Source of the DNA: Rhynchopus sp. YZ270_cl-10
Taxonomy: Eukaryota > Euglenozoa > Diplonemea > Diplonemida > Diplonemidae
Direction: 5' to 3'
DNA length: 64,000 nt
NCBI GenBank assembly: GCA_964035575.1
Contig: OZ037860.1
Location: forward strand, 954,689 to 1,018,688
The notes beneath the pieces are model-generated. The model searched no databases, had not been told where the DNA came from, and saw only the letters and a program-made list of their open reading frames with translations. Shown here in pieces: positions 59,503 through 64,000 of this stretch. Every line of letters starts with the position of its first letter. Position 1 is the first letter of the stretch. Made by a program: the position numbers and the translations under genes.

Positions 59503-62500
59503 TCACGGCTGTTCCACATGGTTAAATGCAAAATGATTGCCCCTTGCATTGAACAGCATCCCTGGGTGGGGTGAGTGAGACGCAGGTGGCGGTGGTGGGG
59601 ACATGCTTGGAAGACGTGACGCGTCAGGCTGTGGAGGGGACGCCACCCACTCTGGGAAGCTGCCGCTACCACCACCACCACCACCCCCTAGACCACCCCC
59701 CTTCTCCTCCAGAGTCATTCTCTTACCATGCGTACCGTCCTCCCTCCCTTCTACATCACCAAACAACGAAAACGCTGATTTCCTTGACCCTACACTCTTC
59801 CAACAGGCAGATGGACGGGACGAATTGCTTGCAGTTTCCCCAAAGGAGCTGAATGTGTTTGAATGCATTGTCGACCCTGAAGACAATACGGTTCCTGTTG
59901 GCATGGAGGTTGTTGTTGTTGTTGTTGGTCCTAGAGAAGACGGTTTTGCCACCACCGAGACACTCGCTGCAGGGGATGGGGGCGGTGCAGCGACAGCCCT
60001 GCGTTCAAGCTCTCCCCTCTCAAAGGTTAGTTGAATTCTCGTCAATTCACCTTCCGCAAAGAAGGTGATCTGCTCCCTCGCCTTCTCCTCCGCTGCAGAC
60101 AGAGCCTGCCCCTGCCACAACGCTTTGAAGAGCTGCTCCTTGAAGTAGATGAGCTCATGACGCAGCACAGCCTCTTGTTTGTACAGATCGGTCCGTAGGA
60201 CTTCCTCTTTGCTTTGAAGGGTGTGGACGTAGAGGCCAAAGTTTTCTCTGTGTAAAATGCCTACCTTGTTAACAAGGTTGTTGACTTCGGAGTCTAAGAA
60301 GGCGGTTTCAATGCTGTTATCCGTTAGTGATTCGTGTAGTGTCCTGATCTTCCCCCGCTCCTCCTCCAGCTGTGCCGTCATCGCCACCACCTTAGCCTCC
60401 CCTTCTTGCTTTTCCCCTACCATCCTTCCCACCAGATCTGATATCCCTCTGATCTTATCATGTATGGTAGGCAAAGGGGTGCACCTCCCCTGGAGCTTGC
60501 CCTTCAGCGATTCATATAAATCTGTGAAACTGCGTTGTTCGCTTTCAAGCCGTGCCGTGTTTTCTTTGAGAAGGTTGTGCACAGTACGATGCTCCGATAA
60601 GGTCTGCTGTGTACTACTGCAGAGGCCATTGAGCTGTATTTTAAGCGCATCAAACTTCCCTGCACAGTGTGGGAGACGCGAGGAGGCTCGCATTGCGGCA
60701 TCTCTTAGGCCTTCTGTGGGGAGATAGGACATGGTCATGACATCGCTCATTACTTCACGCAGTAGTGTCGCACCTTCATCCAACGAGGCAAGACATGTCT
60801 GAAAGGGGTCGGATGAGTTGTCTGTGGGTGTAGCATCCGCAACATCCACCTTCTGCAGTACCAACCCAACTGCCGCCTTGAGCGTCCCAAAGCAAGCCCC
60901 CGCCTGAACCAACCCTGCTGGCACGTACCCCTCAAACATCCCCACCAGATTGGCCAAGCTCCGCTGCACCTCTGCACGCTCTGACTCTACCTCAAGCTGA
61001 ATGCGGCTGTGCTCCTTCTGTAGAAGAAGTGGTGGGGTGCTGGTGTGCTGTTGGGTGCTCAGTGGCTGTGCTTGTGCTTGTGTCTGCACCTGTGCCTCCA
61101 AAATCTCAACCTCCGCCTTAAGCGTACGATGCAATACTTCAGCAGAGTGTGCCTTCTCCTCAAAGGTGGTTGCCTGATGGTAGAGGGGGTAGGTTAGAGG
61201 GTTGGAGTTGAGTGTTGGTGAAGTGGAAGTATGGGGTGAACACCTTGGTGTTATGGATGAATAAAAGCTATTACAATTCCGTGAACACTCAAAAAAGGAG
61301 GGAAATATAAAAGTCAAAATACGTTTTGTGCATAATGCGATTCTTGTTGGGCAAAAGGATACCTTGAGGGTTGCAGCAAGCACTTCATTCTGAGAGTGCT
61401 GGAGTTTTGTGGCGAGTTGGGTACGATGGGCTTCAGATTCGCGCAACTGTTTGATTATTATGAATTTTCTTTGAAGAAACTCTAGAAAACTGATGTATAG
61501 ACTCGAATGCGCTCCACTCTCTACATCTATTTTACTTTCCAAAACATTAAAAAGGCATTTGGGTTGGTCATACCTTAGCTGAGGTGGCGCTGAGGTCTGC
61601 GTTTGTATCAGATATTTGCTGGATGATCTCCTGCCGCTCTTTGAGCGCCGTTTCTAGGGCACCTTTTTGGGAGGTGAGATGCTTTTCTAGGCGGCGCAGC
61701 TCTTGGCGGAGCGAGTCTATGCATGTGTCGCTTTTTTCGTGAGTTTGAAGGGTCGCTAAACGTGCTGCCGATTCTTCTGTTTTCTTCTTGAGATCAGACT
61801 GTACCTGCTCCATCTGCGTTTCACTCGCAACAGCCTGCATCTGCAACACCCTCACCTCTTCTGTAAACTCTGCCAGCTTCGCCCGCAGACCTTCGCACTC
61901 CTGTTCATGCCGTCCCTTCATTTCACTCATCTCCCTTTCACACTGCACCAACCCTTCTCTTCCATGCCGGCTCTGTGTATCCGCCAACTCCAACTGAGAT
62001 AACAAACCTGACACTCGAGTATGCAAACTCTCTTCAGTCGCAGCAGAGGTCTTTACCAAGGCTGTGTATTTGTCTTCTGATTGATGAAGATTCTCGAGGG
62101 TTGCAAGAAGCTTGTTGCGTTCTGCGGTGACAGTGTTCAATGCGGTAGCATCCTGTGCCCTGGCAGACTCGGTATGCGCAGCGCTAACTTGCAAACGTTG
62201 TAACTCCGCTTCGCAAGCCTCTAGAGCGTTTGCATGGTGTTCTTTAATTTGTGTGATTTCCTCTTCCTGCGCTGTGGCGTTCGCTTCGCAGCTGGCATGC
62301 ACCTTGCGGAGCATGACAAGCTCTGCATCTTTGTGGCCTAACGTAAGGGACATATCTTCTGCCAGAGTTTCCGCCTGAATGCGAGCTGTCTGTGCAGACA
62401 GAAGCGAGCGCTTCAGCTCAGCGGAGGCAAGCTCCGCTTCGGACAAAGCTGTCTGCTGACTTTGCACCGCCTCCTGCAGGCTGGTGTGCAGAGCTGAGAG

Positions 62501-64000
62501 ACGCAACACCTCTACCGAAGCCTTGTCGCGCTCTGCCCGCATTTGGTCTGCACTGTCTGCAGACTGTTCTCTCGCCGCTTTTGCTTCTTGGAGCTGGGTT
62601 GTGTATGTGTCCTCAAGTTTTGCGACCAAAAGCTCCTTATCCGCTACCTGATGTAAAGCTACCTCAAGCCTCGTGCGAATCTCCTGCAGCTCTGTTTCTG
62701 TCTGCTCGAGGGCTGCCTTGAGCTTGGCGGTGTGCTCCTCTTTGGGGGATCTCTCGGAGAGTTTTTCTTGCAGCATTTCGTTGACCTGGGTGGTGATGGC
62801 GTCTTCTTCGACACGGTGTTCTAGGGCAAGACAGCGGTTGCGGAGTTCCTCCATTTGTGCCGAAGCACTGCGTTTTTGTGAAGATGCTGCACTGATTTCA
62901 CCGGCAACACGTTGTTCGAGGACGGACGCTGCGGTACGCACTGCGGTGAGCTCTTCTTCCACTTCTGCGCGCATACGACGTTCCTCTGCTACCCACTCCG
63001 CACCTCTCGCGGATGCTAGCTCCGCATTCTGCCTTGCTTCGTTCGCAACCCGCAACTCTTCTTCCAACGCTTCAAACCTTGCTAGCGCTGCCTCCGCCTG
63101 ATCCCCCTCTACCGTCGTCTTCAACGTAAGCAACTCTGTCTGCAACGATGCCAAATGGTTTTCCAATTCTACGGCTTCCTTCTGTTTTGCGCTGTGCTCC
63201 TTAAGACACTTCCGCAGATGGTCACGCTCAGCACGCAACACACCAAGGTCTGCTTCCATAGTGATGACACGCCCTGCAGACACACCGTTCTCTGTCTGCA
63301 TGCGAGAGAGTTCTTCTTCTAAGGGGGCAAGCATTTCGGTGACCCGGCCTTTTTCGCTTTGGAGTGTGCGTAGTTCGGAGCGGAGGCGGGATTGCTGTGC
63401 TTCAGCCTTGCTGGATTCTGCCTTCAGTCCTGCCACCTCAGCTTGGAGTTGCATCACCGCAGCGCAGTCGGGTCCACTTTGTTGCAGCTCTGCAAGGTGT
63501 TTCTTTACCCTTGCTAATTCCCTGGTAGCCTGCTGCGTTGCAGACCGCTGTCGTTCCAACTCCTTCCCCTGCCGTACACTGCTTGCCACCGCATCCTCCA
63601 GATCCCTTCGCAACTCCTCTGCCTGCTCTCTGCTTGCCTCTAGCTCTGCGGAGCTCTTTCCATTTCGTCCCATCTGCAGATCAACGTTTGCGTTCTCCAA
63701 GCCTAGAATCGCTGCCTTTGATACAATGTCCTTTTGTCGCAACTCTTCCACCTCTGCAAGGAGCGCAGCTGGAGTGCTAGACTTACTCTCTTCAAGCTGG
63801 GTGAGAAGGGTAGCACGGACTGCGTCGGCAGCAAGGAGAAGCGCAGCTTTGCTTCGAAGCTCCTCATTAAGCGAGGAGATGGTTTGCTGAAGCGCGTCTT
63901 CGTTTGCAGTAACAAGCTGCTGCCTTTGTGTCGCTTCTGCTAGACATTCACTTAGACGCGCCACTTCAGCAGAGTCCCCTTGCAATGCTGTGTTTGCCGC
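59503..64000 (-). CDS. Giant coiled-coil protein, three exons, 5' end off the right edge
   Basis: Exons are 61574-64000 (open to the window edge), 61363-61446 and 59503-61173. Donors are GTATGACC and GTATCC; acceptors are AATCAAACAG and TCTACCATCAG. All joins are phase 0, giving at least 1393 residues. Almost the whole first exon is heptad-repeat coiled coil rich in Glu, Ala, Leu, Gln and Ser (AELEASREQAEELRRDLEDA; AEEEIT-type stretches), like myosin-tail, golgin or basal-body proteins. The third exon continues with coiled coils. It ends in a Ser/Thr/Pro/Gly-rich tail with a Gly run (GGGLGGGGGGGSGSFPEW), Pro runs (MSPPPPPASHSP) and a final NHFAFNHVEQP. No motor or enzyme domain is visible in the part seen. 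Location and partner are unknown. Confidence 0.85.

Overview
This is nuclear DNA from a microbial eukaryote, most likely a euglenozoan and probably a diplonemid. Every gene I can support reads from the minus strand, from the right edge to the left edge, as in a polycistronic unit. Most start codons sit a few to about 60 bases after a pyrimidine-rich stretch ending in AG, which is what a spliced-leader trans-splicing site looks like. Several genes also carry conventional GT-AG introns, most with a GTATG donor. Intergenic DNA is full of homopolymers and short dispersed repeats. No spliced-leader gene is visible, so the lineage is an inference.

Layout in transcription order, right to left. A giant coiled-coil protein runs off the right edge (59503-64000). 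An MpaB/DUF2236-type membrane oxygenase follows at 57307-58584. Then come a small possible ORF (56698-57048), a frameshifted Cys-rich relic (55740-56230) and a large acidic protein of unknown function (51074-53938). A 3.8 kb repeat island (47.3-51.07 kb) holds a composite foldback element. Methylthioribose-1-phosphate isomerase (46158-47291) is followed by a fragment of large-subunit rRNA (about 45355-45512) and a PAK-type kinase (42044-45038) whose 1.7 kb intron is filled by two inverted-repeat elements. Two unknown proteins follow (39129-39707; 36944-38705). Two nearly identical secreted sulfatases (33434-35008 and 26767-28341) flank a repetitive acidic/His protein (28924-29715) and a repeat-rich stretch with a terminal-inverted-repeat transposon. 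Next are a membrane-anchored small protein (25218-26520) with a reverse-transcriptase relic in its intron and a PDZ/charged-helix/PARP-like protein (21758-24868). An IQ-motif protein (18185-19667) and a Ser/Pro-rich coiled-coil protein (14918-17470) come before a near-perfect 1.2 kb palindrome (13685-14884). The left part holds a small orphan (11654-12067), a Golgi pH regulator (8465-10946), a CIA30/NDUFAF1-like gene in about four exons (5728-7872), a low-complexity coiled-coil protein (2869-5598) and a partial gene leaving at the left edge (1-461).

The genes do not form one pathway: methionine salvage, sulfate-ester hydrolysis, Golgi ion homeostasis, complex I assembly, Rho/Rac-type signalling and cytoskeletal-type coiled coils are mixed, as expected of a trans-spliced polycistron. 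The most unusual content is non-coding: giant foldbacks, elements nested in introns, an rRNA fragment, and at least four families of short repeats, three of which keep nearly the same orientation, antisense to the genes. Exon joins were made by eye from splice sites and reading phase.
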